Of a stretch of 64,000 nt of DNA, positions 50,902 through 63,393 are shown piece by piece. The stretch is taken from contig OZ025244.1 in the NCBI GenBank assembly GCA_964019155.1, positions 23,476,521-23,540,520 of the forward strand, written 5' to 3'. The notes under the pieces are model-generated. The model searched no databases and was not told where the DNA came from. It worked only from the letters and a program-made list of their open reading frames with translations. Every line of letters begins with the position of its first letter. Positions within the stretch are counted from its first letter, which is position 1. This stretch comes from Osedax fenrisi (taxonomy: Eukaryota; Annelida; Polychaeta; Sabellida; Siboglinidae). The position numbers and the translations under genes were made by a program.

Positions 50902-52533
50902 CTCCACCATCTACTGACTATATTGAATTACTCATTCTATCATCTAAATCTTCCTCTCCCCTTGACTCCATTCCACTAACTCTTATGAAAAAAATTGCAC
51001 CCGCACTTTCTATATATCTTACTACTATATTTAAAAATTCTTTAAGTTATGGCACTGTCCCAATTGACTTTAAACATGCACTAATATCACCTATTCTCAA
51101 GAAAAATAATCTTGATAAAAACTCTCTATGTAACTACCGTCCAATTTCTCAACTCTCTACTATATCTAAAATTCTAGAAAAGGTAGTTTTTAAGCAATTA
51201 ATATACTATCTTGAAATTAATAATATCATTGACCCTTTTCAAAGTGCCTATAGACCTAACCATAGCACTGAAACGTGTTTAAATCATGTCATCAGCAATA
51301 TACTTAACTCACTTGACACTGAATCTCCTATTCAACTTTTGTTATTAGATCTATCAGCAGCGTTTGATACCCTTGACCATGACATTCTAACTAATAGATT
51401 ACGTGACATAGGTGTTGATGGAATAGCACTTTCTTGGCTAATATCATTCTTTAAATATCGTACCTTTGCTGTGAAAACCGGCTCTTCCATCTCTATAACT
51501 AAACTTATAACTACGGGTGTTCCCCAAGGCTCAGTTCTAGGCCCACTTCTATTCTTAATTTATATTGCGCCTCTCACTAATATAATTAAATCCTACCCAT
51601 CAATTCATTATCATCTTTACGCCGATGATATACTTTTATACACATCTCTGTCTCGTCATTCTACTTCCAACAGAAATGATCTCTCACTATGTGATACCGT
51701 AATACGTGCATGGCTATTGAATAATATGCTGCTGCTTAACGCTTCTAAATCTGAGCTAATCAACATTCCGGAAACATACTACGATTTCCCGGTGATATCT
51801 GTGAATGGTATTATAGTAGAACCAAGTAGTTCTATACGATATCTTGGTTTTACAATAGATGATGACTTAACCTTTAAGAAGCAAATCAACAACATATGTC
51901 AACGTTCGAATTACCAGCTACATATGATACGTAATATTCGTAAATATATCAACAATGACCTCTGCCGAATACTTGTTAATTCATTAGCAATGTCACCCAT
52001 TGACTACTGCTGCTCTATCCTTCAAGGTTTACCCGAGTGCCGAATTCGTCCTCTCACATGAATCATTCGATCATCCGTACGTTTGATTTTTAAACAACCA
52101 CGTACCGATCACTCTAGCATAACGTTGAAGATGAAGTCCATCAAAATGCTATCTCATAAGTCGTTACTAACCGCTAAACCACAATACATCAATGAGATGT
52201 TAAAACCTAAATTATCGACTCGAACCCTCCGTTCTACCGATGATAGATATTTGCTATCCTCTGACAGATGTCGACTATCGCGTACTCTAAATGGAGCTTT
52301 TGTTTATTCTGCTCCGTTAAACTGGAATCAACTTCCTCTAAGTATCCGTATGATTTCTAATCATGATGCTTTTAAACGTAATGTTAAAAAATATATTCTA
52401 GCCATGCGCTGATTAATTTAAATTGTTTTTGTTTATAATGTTTATATTTTTTCGTTTCTCTCGTTTAACACTTGCCAGAGCATTTTCATGCTAACTTTGA
52501 GTGTATAAATAAATCGTATTGATTGATTGATTG
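50902..52533 (+). mobile_element. CR1-like LINE, 5'-truncated, RT nearly intact
   Basis: The RT domain starts directly after (TAG)n: SSKSSSPLDSIPLTLMKK, LISPILKK, NYRPISQLSTISKILE, AYRPNHSTETCL, LLLDLSAAFDTLDHDIL, GVPQGSVLGPLLFLIYI and the catalytic YADDILLY, then the thumb IRYLGFTIDDDLTF. A single in-frame TGA at 52059-52061 interrupts it; the same frame continues at 52062-52412 with IIRSSVRLIF and LNWNQLPLSIRMI up to the TGA stop after LAMR. The 3' UTR ends in AATAAATCGTATTGATTGAT and then (TAG)n. The single stop could be a CGA-to-TGA change. Endonuclease and ORF1 are missing. Confidence 0.92.
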
Positions 52534-52563
52534 ATAGTAGTAGTAGTAGTAGTAGTAGTAGTA
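52534..52563. repeat. (TAG)n short tract between two LINE copies
   Basis: About ten TAG units, directly between the (TTGA)n tail of one CR1-like copy and the 5' truncation of the next. Confidence 0.9.
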
Positions 52564-52980
52564 ATTTAGAATTGATCATTCGGCAGTACGATTAATCTAT
52601 CAACAACCTTTATTTGATCACTCGAGTGTTACATTGCGTCAACATAATCTTAATATTCTCAACAATATTAATAGAAGCAAATATAGAATTCTATGTATAA
52701 TTCACAAATCACTCACTGCAGGTCCTTCATATATTAGAACTTGCCTATCAGTTAAAGTGCCTATCTGTCGTGAACTTCGATCATCTAATGATGTATACTG
52801 CTTACAAGTCAAGAAATCAGTGAAAACAGTAACTTCCAAGAGAGCCTTTCAATACTATGAGCCGCCACTATGGAATTCTCTTCCCTTGAAAATAAGAATG
52901 ATTCCTAATCACGATACCTTTAAATTTAATTTAAAACGATATTTATTCAATATTGAAAAGTCTTAATTTATTATTTTTAC
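52564..52980 (+). pseudogene. CR1-like LINE RT C-terminal fragment
   Basis: Starts directly after (TAG)n with DHSAVRLIYQQPLFDHSSVT in one frame, then the open piece 52634-52966: KYRILCIIHKSLTAGPSYI, PPLWNSLPLKIRMIPNHDTF, ending YLFNIEKS and a stop. It is related to but distinct from the preceding copy. Confidence 0.85.
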
Positions 52981-53149
52981 GTTATTTATGTTATGTATGT
53001 TATTGATATGTTTTATTTTCCATATGATATTATATCATATGGTTTTTTTTTTTATATATCAATAACCAATATTGCATTTTGCAATGTACAGTTTATAATA
53101 ATACTAATTATTATTTTGTTTATATTCAATTATGTTATTTTTGTTTGTT

Positions 53150-54252
53150 TGCTTTGTTACACTCTTGAAAAAGGTAGTAGATGTTATTGAATAAGGTAAA
53201 GTGGGTAGTGCAATACAAATAAGATTGTAAATAGTATGTCTGATTATTTCAATCTTATTTGTGAAAAAAGAAGAACATTGATTGAATAGATCAGAAGAAA
53301 TAATATCAGGAAGAATTTTCTCTTTAGTTTTTCCCATAAGGCTGTCGCTCATATTATATAGTAACTTAGCTATATTTCCACAGTTTACTATTTTATTGTG
53401 GTAATATGATATTTTGGCCATTTTAATAGATTCTTTTAAGGTAGTTGAGGCTTCAATTAGTGCAATTTTATTGTTTTCCGTTTGGTTTTTGGAAAAACAT
53501 TTTTCTGCTTTACGCAAGTGTTTTTTGGCTCTTATGTTTTCGGAATTAAACCAATGGTTATTATTAGTGTCAATAATATGTTTAGTTTTTTTTGTGGCGA
53601 ATGTGTACTTAACAGGTGGGAGAGGCAGTTATTTATATTTAGCATAGTGATATCATTTCGATCATTGAGAATAAGTACATGAAGGTCACTCAGAAAGTTA
53701 TTAATCGAGATGTTAGATATATTATGATAGAAAATTATTTTCTTAATGGGTTTAGTAGGCATTGAGTAGTTTACTGTAAAATACACCGCATAGTGTTCAG
53801 ATAATAGAAGTTTAGTATCCAAAATAGAGATTATTAATGACGAGTTAATACAAGAGAAAACGAGATAAAGTGTATTTCCTGAAATATGCGTGAAAGAATG
53901 TACATGTTGTTGAAGTGAATGAGATTGTATAAGTGATATAAAGTCTATAGAGAGTTTATTTTTTTTGTTTATAGGGATCTTAAAATCATCAAGAAATATT
54001 GTATTAGTTAAGGAAGGGAGTGATGAGATAAACTCATTAAGATTATCTAGAAATGTCTGATAGGTAGACGATGGTGGTCGATAAACAAGAAATATTTTAA
54101 TAGTTTTGCCTCCAGAAATAAGTAATGAGACTAGTATTGTATCACAGTCAATAATATGTACAGGTTTGGAAGATATAAGTTTAATCGTATTTTTAAATAA
54201 AATCCCGACACCGCCTCCTATACGATTAATACGAGGTGTATGAATAAGTTGA
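53150..54252 (-). pseudogene. CR1-like LINE endonuclease and RT linker, minus strand
   Basis: On the minus strand it begins directly after (TAG)n with HTPRINRIGGGVGILFKN, then VYRPPSSTYQTF, LDDFKI (decayed GDFN), LSEHYAVYF (decayed SDH), and the linker KAEKCFSKNQTENNK and SDSLMGKTKEKILPD. It ends near 53150, back to back with the plus-strand fragment. Several frameshifts. Confidence 0.8.
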
Positions 54253-54553
<301 letters not shown>

Positions 54554-54637
54554 GGGGAAATAAGGCCAGTCCATAATGTCATCCATCTAGTTTATCTTTC
54601 TACTGGCATCAACTAAACCTAGAAATGTCATATTATC

Positions 54638-54699
<62 letters not shown>

Positions 54700-55249
54700 A
54701 ATGTGCTAATAATAATGGAAATAGATTTAAAAAGCTTTATCGAATGCTAGTTTATAGTTAACCATTAATTATAGCTGTATTTTTATTAAGGGTAGATAGT
54801 ATGTATGAACGAAAGTGATAGATATACCTATACCTATATTTGAAGATCACCAGCATAGAGAAGATAATGGATGAATGGATAATAGTATGTTATCACATGA
54901 AATATCGTACACTATAGATCTACATTCGCCGCGGTGATTCAAATAACTCGAATAGAGATAGTAGTATTTATTCTATATATATTTAATTAATTAATCTAAA
55001 TGTAAATGCTAAATTATAATAGATTTTGTGGTGAAATAATCATGTATATACTTTATTTATATTTTGTATAGTGTGCTAGTGATATAGCAATCTGACCTCT
55101 GAATTAATAAATTCCTCGAAATATATTAATAATAAACAATGAAACTAATGATAATAGGAATGTATGTAAATGAAGTTAAAACGTTAAGAATATAAAATAG
55201 TGAAGAAGTGATATTTTACGTGTTTGAAATGGTAGTGGAAAGATAAGGT
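54554..55249. other. AT-rich spacer, nothing coding seen
   Basis: Contains a (TA)n run at 54650-54690 and A/T-rich sequence; no exon or transposon end is recognised. Confidence 0.5.
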
Positions 55250-55815
55250 CAACAGTGCACAACTGTACAGTTGACTTCCACCAACAGTTGAATGCCAAAG
55301 ATATCTGAGGTGATAAAACAAAAAGCATGATAATGCGTAAGGTATACCGACGTACTATAGAACATATCTTAATTTTATGAAAGCCAAAGAACGGCATACG
55401 AAATAGAGGGAAACAACCCAATACATGCATAGACATCTTAAAGAACGACTGCGATCGTGAAGAAGAAGATGAATTAAGAACACTGATGATGGACATAGAA
55501 GGATGGAAATCAATTGCAAGATCTGGTCGAGTGAGAACTTGACTAAAGTAAGTAGTATGTCAATGATAGTTGTGGATAAGGAACACATGTCCATTGACAT
55601 TTATACCACAAGTAGGTTAATATATATATATATATATATATTTACCACTAACTGGTATTAGTTGAATGAAGATTGTATTTTTTGGAGAGAAGGAGAAACT
55701 AAACGTATCAGAGCGTAGAGGTTTAGATATTTAGATGGGGTTTAAATTATCAAATTATTTCAAATATAAAATAAAAGATCTAATAAACTTTAGCCTATAT
55801 ATGGGCGACAATAAT
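55250..55815. repeat. Inverted copy of 48609-49190
   Basis: Includes the same RTE-like C-terminal tail (here on the plus strand, from AACAGTTGAATGCCAAAGAT) and the ACCACTAACTGGTATTAG to GGGCGACAATA block. It is contiguous with the right arm of the large inverted duplication. Confidence 0.85.
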
Positions 55816-56442
55816 ATACAATATACAAATTATTCTGAAGCCCTTTGGAGGACACATTATATAACTATACTAGAAAACTAACAGAAATCAAAATAAATAG
55901 TATTACTATATTATTAACTATTATATAATGGTTTGTGAACATATTACGAATTCCGATTACATTTTTACATATTATATATCTACGATGTGGAAGATGTTTA
56001 TATAAACGTAATAATTATATTTAGTAACATATTACTACATTACTACATTACTATACAACACTATAGTTGTAGTGTATTACCAGATTATTAATCGCGTATC
56101 CGTATATTATATTTTATTTATTAGATATAGATGTTACATCATAATTTGTAATCGATATATTGTAATCACGTGATTAAACGGTGAGCCGGGTACAATGTTG
56201 TAACACCTACGTCTACGTAAACATATGCTACCAAATAAGGGCATTAAACATAATATGCCCTACATAATAGTAATACATAATGGTCTACATACTAGTATTA
56301 CGTATACTATTATACTATGCGTATACTATACTATATTATGTATGCACAATATGATTAATGCCCTTATTTTGGTAGCATCTGGTAAGGTGGACCTAATGGC
56401 TGTGAAAACAGCGTGTCTTTTGAAACGTGTCCTCCGAATAAG

Positions 56443-56530
56443 TATAAATAAGAAACCCGTTCTGATTATACTAGGCTTATTTCATCTGGTCGTTTAACGC
56501 AGGATCTCATCGGAAACCATTGCATTTTAC
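56443..56530 (+). promoter_or_regulatory. TATA box and noncoding exon 1 of right secreted-protein gene
   Basis: TATAAATA at 56443-56450 and a donor GTAAGT at 56531, matching the left-arm layout. Expected transcription start about 56475; this is inferred from TATA spacing only. Confidence 0.55.
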
Positions 56531-56869
56531 GTAAGTATTTACTAGAATTCGGTTAGTAAATAGTATATATATATATATAATATTGTAGTTTGTAGATAAA
56601 GAGTTACCGGGAGAAACAAGCATATTGATGTATATATATATATATATAAATAGATTTACCTTGAAATATTCCTATATAAGAATATAAATATGTTATAATA
56701 AATTGTAATTCATAATTCAAATTTTAGGTTAATGTATTTATTAATTTTGTAGAATTCATCACATATATTCGTCAACTAAAGTATGTATTATATTATTAAT
56801 ACTAATACACATACATATTTCTACAATGATATATTAAATATTAAAACAGATACGCATATATCTTCTACA

Positions 56870-57992
56870 ATGGCAAAGCTCTACATTTTAGCAGCACTTT
56901 CTCTAGCATTGATAAGTTAGTTGGTATATTTATATTTCTCGATTTTTGTTTCATATAAATTATATATCCATTAAATAAATCCATTAAATATTATGTACTC
57001 ATATACATATATAACCGACTGTGTGACTCAGTTGGCTAATACGTCAGTCACATATCTAGTATGAAATATGACTTACGACGTGAGTTAAAACCCCGTCCGG
57101 AACATTTAAATACATCTTAATATACTATTTAGAAGTGATATTATATAATTGTGTATAAATAAATGACCGGCTCTCGTTAAAACCATGGATGCCTTAACAT
57201 GAGAGCGGCTTCGTCCCATAAGCGTATGCTGTAATATATATAAATAAATAAATCATATTTATTATTTATTATATATATCACATATACAATATTGCCTGCA
57301 GGCGTACATTAATAGTACACTGTATACCTTACAGGTGTTACGTGTGCCCAGCGATATTACACGTTGCCTGGATATTATCCGTGGCCTTACAAACGCGGGG
57401 CTGTGAAACGTAAGTATCAAACGTCGTGAATATCTAATAACATATTTAATATCAATATTTACTTACGAATATATATATATAAATGTCTATCTAAAGATAG
57501 ACACTTTTTACACCGTTGTATTACAGGTAGCACGCGTACGTCAATATAATATAATATATAAATGATTTTGAAATTGTATTTTGCTATTATAATTAATTGT
57601 AATAGCTATTTGAACATTGTATTGTTAGATAGTGGTATTTATATTGTTTAGTACTCCTATACGTATGTTTAAAATTTACGTTAATAGCATATAAAGTAAT
57701 TATTAATTAACTATATATATATATATATATAAGTTATATATATATATAACTATATTAGAAAACTAAAAGTAAAAAAATTCAATTATTATAATAGGTATTA
57801 TTATTATAATATTATATATATATATATGTATAAATGACGTAATGCCTTATCACGTGCACACGAGCCACTCGCATGTTAACCACATTACCTGTACGCAGCC
57901 TGTCTAAGGGAATGTGGCTACGTAACATGTCCTGCCCCCTGTGGGAAAACCGTAGCTCAACACCAAACTAGGGAGTGCTGGGATATGCAACT
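56870..57992 (+). CDS. Partial duplicate of the secreted TSP1/CBM14 gene
   Basis: Three plus-strand exons mirror coding exons 1-3 of the left gene: 56870-56915 (identical signal peptide start MAKLYILAALSLALI), 57335-57409 and 57899-57992, with the same splice sites (GTTAGT, GTAAGT, GTTTGT) and open frame. Two residue changes are seen: VTYAQ becomes VTCAQ next to the predicted signal cleavage site, adding a Cys, and CGQTV becomes CGKTV. Exons 4 and 5, which carry the rest of the TSP1-like segment and the whole CBM14 domain, are not found up to 64000; the duplication ends near 60770. It is therefore either a truncated copy or it uses other 3' exons beyond the window. Read-through of the exon 3 donor would add only a short low-complexity tail. 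Confidence 0.8.
57011..57225 (+). repeat. tRNA-derived SINE, right-arm copy
   Basis: Plus-strand partner of 42393-42600, with A-box-like GTGACTCAGTTGG at about 57021 and B-box-like GAGTTAAAACCC at about 57081, body GTGTATAAATAAATGACCGG and tail hairpin. It is not a functional tRNA, because the cloverleaf pairing is not kept. Confidence 0.75.
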
Positions 57993-58032
57993 GTTTGTAT
58001 ATATATATATATATGTGTGTATATAAAGTTGT

Positions 58033-58386
58033 GTACACACACCGCTAGCATTGAACATGGCGATTTGTTACCGCAATTGATGCTAAGTATACTTTATACT
58101 AAGTATACTTATATATATATATACTTATATATATATATATATCAACGTATACTTTGATACTAAGTATACTTTATATTTACATTATTATTCGTGTTCATGT
58201 GAACATAGCGAGCAACAAGTACCGCGAGTGTGGCGACTTGTTACCAGAGCGCGGCTACTTGTTACAAGCGCTTGTTACCGAGCAAATTAACTGTTCACAA
58301 ATTACTCGAAAATATAACTTTTCATAGATTTTAGGCGTAGATGTGTTACTGCGCTTGATGCTGAACTCGATGCTAGCGGTGTGTAC
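58033..58386. mobile_element. MITE, right-arm copy with internal expansion
   Basis: Same ends as 41408-41578 (GTACACACACCGCTAGCATT ... GATGCTAGCGGTGTGTAC), but the interior contains an extra tract of TAAGTATACTT repeats and (TA)n (58080-58175) and an extra GCGAGCAACAAGTACCGCGA region. The left copy may be a deletion derivative or the right one expanded. Confidence 0.75.
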
Positions 58387-58629
58387 ACGGCTTTACTTGT
58401 GCGTTACCTATTGATTGATAATGTATTTAAGAAAATATATATTCGAAATATTGTATCTAAAGTATAACGTATACATACATTTGCTAAAGATATAACATAC
58501 ATTATAGAAATAAACATAGGATAATACAATATTAACAAATGTAAGAAACTAAAACGTTTTAGAGGTTACCATAATTGATACGTATACGTACAATATATTG
58601 AGAGATCATTAGATAATTATTTAATCGAA

Positions 58630-58704
<75 letters not shown>

Positions 58705-59085
58705 TGTGTATATATGTTTATATTTAATTAATATTTCATTAAAAAGTAATCTAAGCGCCTACTTTATGCATTATAAATACACTCCCGTATAAAATATAAT
58801 AAACATGGTTATATAAGATTTATTACACATAAAACTTTAGAAGTTAATTATTCGGAATATTTTTACAATTTATAATTTTTGCATGATTCCATCGTTTGAA
58901 CTATTTGATAAATCTTTATAACATTTATAGGGTTTATAAATAATACATTTGTGATATGATATATGAAATATTGCATCGTTTATTTTTATTACTGTATGTG
59001 AGGTAAAATTCAATATATTCGTTTCGGTATTTGACACACATGATAAACTTATACGGACAATTCGTATGTAGTATATACTATATTT

Positions 59086-59122
<37 letters not shown>

Positions 59123-60770
59123 AATTAATTGTTATTATAATTTAAAGATATAAATCTATAGGATGTACAATGTATATTGTACATGAACCTACATGTAAAA
59201 TATTTTAAATGTTCTCTCGGAATTCGTAATCAAAATAAACGGGGCCTTATTCGATATTCTCCGATGCTATTTAATAGGTATTTAAAACAAATATTAATAT
59301 TGCAATTACTTTTATTAATACACTTTATTTTATAATAAAAATCATATCTAAAAAAAATGTTAAGTTTATTTTTCATTATTTAATACAAAGGACAGAACAT
59401 CTGATAACAAATATTTTGTGAAAATTGTATGTTACGCTTGAGTGATTTTATGGTATTACATAATGGTCAGGGATTACAAATTTGAATTAGAAACAAAAAT
59501 CAATACAAAAACTTGTTTTTAAATCAATGATTTCAATATGATTATATTTTATTCAAAATATAATTTATATTATTTGGAATATTGACATAAATAATATAAA
59601 AAATATGGTTCAATTCAAAACTAATTTATAAACAATTCGTACGATTTAATAAAATATGTATATAGAAATACAAAATTAAATATCCGAATGCATTTTATTT
59701 CACAAATAAATCAATATCTTTGATATATGTGAAGATTGAACTAATTGAAATATAATTATAAAACATATAGCTCAGAAAGGTATCTATTTGGCAGTAATTA
59801 CAAATTAACTAGGTATCATATTACTTAGATAGCGATATGACGTTCTATCATTAATAATACTTAACAAACAAGCGTATAAAGTAGGTTTATAGTTAAATAT
59901 AAATATTATATATATATATGGTAAAACTAAATAATACTTTTTAACTTTATCTCGGTATACCGTATACTATAGTAGGAATATTTTTAGCATTTAGGCTTTA
60001 GGCTTTTTAGTAGACCAATTTATTCTTATCTTAAACGTGTAAACCCTGTTAACCTTTAACACAAACCCTTAAGGGGCGGTGAAACATGCGAATAAATAAT
60101 TTGTATGTTGAGAAACAATTATTCAATACATATTATTTTATATTGTAATGATAAAATTCAATATTTTATCTATAACTTTATATATATATCAGTACGCCTA
60201 CAAATAAATGCCATAAAAGTGCATCATAAATTATAAGTCAATACATATAAAATAATAATTATTATAATATATATTAAATGGGTTTACATTTATACTTATA
60301 TTTTTACAATATTATATTGATTTAAAAAATTTTAAAAACAAGTGAAATATAATAGAAATATTGTTTACATACATATAGAAAAATTCATGTATGAAATAAT
60401 AGCCTATCAAATAAAAGCATTTCTATTAAGTGATATTTATATATTTTTACTTTTCATTATTTATTTTATAAAACTTTGAATGCTTATTACTCTTTTTTTT
60501 CAGTTGTATATTTCTTAAAATTTAAATAAATTTTGAAAAAACCCGATCAATATTCACAAAATGTGTAGGCTTTATTCATTATAGAAATCTATTCATATAT
60601 AACCCAGTTGAATACATAATTAATTAGTCTGGAATAAATATTTATAAATATTATTTTTTTTAAATGACCGCTTTTCAATTAAAGTTCCTGATTACCTGGT
60701 TATAAACTTATGTAACAGTTTATATATATATATATATATAGTTTATTAGTATTTTTGTATACTATAACAA

Positions 60771-61528
60771 ATATACGATTCTATAATTTATTTTATAAGT
60801 TATAACTCTAACAATATATTGTACTTTTTATAAATATAAAATTGTCCTATAGGACATATATATTATTTAGGACAAATATGTTCAAAATGTAATTTATATT
60901 CACGTTTCGCCAGTCCTCAAATACACCTAGTTCGGTAAAGATCCAGTAACACGCGAATACTTATTATTAATTCACACAAAAGAATATACATATATTTTCA
61001 ATGGAATATTATTATCTTATAACGTTATTTTATATAATAATAACAGTATGAAGTAACAGTATACTTATTATCATACTATTTATACTTTACGCACTTATTA
61101 AAATAGTCAGCTATCGATATCTAAGAAACCCCGCCAACTCAGAATATGTTATACTTTATGAGTTTACAACATTATCATTGTATAATATTGCAGAGTTATT
61201 CTATTGTAGTAATGTTGTCCAAATATTTATAATTTATTCATTATTTGTTAACACATATATATATTTATATATTTATATATGAAATTTATAATAATTTAAT
61301 ATATTTTAATTACTTGTTTGATTTATAGATATTATGTAATAAAAATCTGTATACAAATTTGATAATATTTTTATTATAATTTATAATTAATTTATAAAAT
61401 TATGTTATTTGACGTTATAAAAATTCATTATAATATAGCAATGGTTATAGTATAGGAAAATGTAATATGTACAAACTAATATTAAAAATAAATATACAAT
61501 CGAAAAATAAATACTTATCAGCACAGTA
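60771..61528. other. AT-rich region, nothing coding seen
   Basis: Low-complexity A/T sequence past the right edge of the inverted duplication. I searched it for exons 4-5 of the duplicated gene and found none. Confidence 0.55.
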
Positions 61529-62117
61529 GGGGAGGGAAGGGGGTAGTGACCGATAATTAATATACCTCAGAAGATATCTAATATATCGATAAATACTGAA
61601 TTTTAGGCTCTTATTTTTTTGAATTAACTAGAAATCATATAGTTCTAGAATACTGTGATTTCACTTTTGTATATAAAGTGTTTATCCTAATAATATAAAC
61701 GTTTGATTAGGCATTAAAAAAGCACTAAAATAAGGCAATGATCTAGTAGTGGACGCTAGTGCCAGAAAATGCGATAGGTGTCTCGTAATGTATTCGATTT
61801 ATATTTTTTTAATTATGTAATATTAAATAATTATATTTATGATGCATACGCACCTTATTTGATTCTATGATTTAATTATATATACACATACTCTTACATA
61901 TAAATAAGCATAAATATATATATAATCATGTTTTTTTGTCAAAATTTGACAAAAAATGATTATATAATAAATTAGAGTAATTAATTAATTATTTATAAAA
62001 AAAATGTACTATATATTATAGATATTTGGATTATCTAAATATTGTATATAGAACTTGTTATCCTATCAAGCACCATTTAAGCGTTAATTAAAACGGCCAC
62101 TACTCCTTTCCATCCCC
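61529..62117. mobile_element. TA-flanked TIR element, 589 bp
   Basis: Ends GGGGAGGGAAGGGGGTAGTG and an imperfect inverted match (CACTACTCCTTTCCATCCCC), flanked by TA at 61527-61528 and 62118-62119. The interior is A/T-rich, with a small palindrome TTTTGTCAAAATTTGACAAAA at about 61933. No transposase. Tc1/mariner-like by target duplication. Confidence 0.75.
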
Positions 62118-62646
62118 TATACAAATTAAGTCTCCCTATTTATATTGTGTAAATAACATTAAATTATTGATTACTAATTTATTTAAGCAAATATATAGTC
62201 GATATATATAATTGAAAGTATAAAGTACAATATTTGCTAACTATAACATACTTTATAGAAATAAATAAAGAATAATATGAAATTAAAAATGTAAGTAAAA
62301 AGTTGTACAGTTAGGTTACCTACCGTAACAATATATGAAAAGTGATTGAAAATAGAAATAAAATACATTATTTTCTAGGCATCGAAATATTCAATTTCTA
62401 CTTTAACTTTAGTGAATTATTCTAATACTTGTACCCTGTAATAGTAATACATTATTCATGTTTTAGTTTAATATTTAAATGAAAATTTTAAAATATTTTA
62501 CAAACAGAACAGGTCTAAAAATAAAAATCAAATGAACCAAATCTAAAATAAAACAAATAAATAACGCCATAATTATCAAAATATGTAATAATAGTACATT
62601 ATTAATTTTATATTTTAATAATATAATAAATTTGAAAATATATATA

Positions 62647-63168
62647 CAGTAGAAACTCGGTAACTCAACATGCCGATAACTCAACATTGCCGATAACTCA
62701 ACATCCAAAAAATATTTGGTTGGATTCGTATCTTTCACATGTTAACAAAAACCCTATTACTCAACAAATATAACTCAACATGTATATAACTCAACATCGT
62801 TTTTATAATCCTAGCCTATACATTATATGTAAATATACATCCGATAACTCAACATTTATGAAAAATCAAAATATCACAAACATATGTTGTTGGATTCGTA
62901 TCTTACATGTAATAACTACATTGCTCAACAAATATAATTCAACATACATTATTCAACATGGTTTTATTTAATAATATATGGATATAAATATATAAACGTA
63001 AAAATACAATTACAATTATTATATTATCATACGAGTACTATTTTGAATGCATGTATGTGAACAAAACATTAATTAAGTCATTAATTTATACATACGATAA
63101 CTCAACATACTCGATAACTCAACATGAAAACTCCGTCCCGTCAATGTTGAGTTATCGAGCTTTGACTG
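62647..63168. mobile_element. pogo/Tigger-like MITE, 522 bp
   Basis: Ends CAGTAGAAACTCGGTAACTC and GAGTTATCGAGCTTTGACTG, flanked by TA (62645-62646 and 63169-63170). The CAGT...ACTG ends and a TIR rich in AACTCAACAT with TA duplication are typical of the pogo/Tigger branch of Tc1/mariner. The motif CGATAACTCAACAT and variants recur about a dozen times through the interior. No open frame for a transposase. Confidence 0.85.
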
Positions 63169-63339
63169 TATATACAAACAGAACACTTTAAAAATGAAAT
63201 AAAAAATACATATATATACAAACATAATACGTTAATAAAATAAATCATAAATACGAAACAAACAATATAATACTTATCACTTTAATCTGAAATAATAGTA
63301 AATTATTATGTTTGTATATTAATAATATAATATATTGAA

Positions 63340-63393
<54 letters not shown>

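Larger units (their letters stand above)
55640..60770. repeat. Large inverted duplication, right arm
   Basis: Reverse complement of 38720-46780, without the hAT, 808-bp and 901-bp insertions of that arm. The similarity fades near 60770 (TAGTATTTTTGTATACTATA against TAGTATTTATTTACTATAAT on the reverse strand of the left flank). Confidence 0.9.

Noticed and set aside
57011..57100. Possible tRNA gene with A and B boxes
   Set aside because: The acceptor and anticodon stems do not pair, and the segment belongs to a dispersed SINE with a common tail.
62657..63160. Regularly spaced CGATAACTCAACAT motif as a CRISPR-like array
   Set aside because: Spacing is irregular, the genome is eukaryotic, and the motif matches the terminal repeat of a pogo/Tigger-like element.
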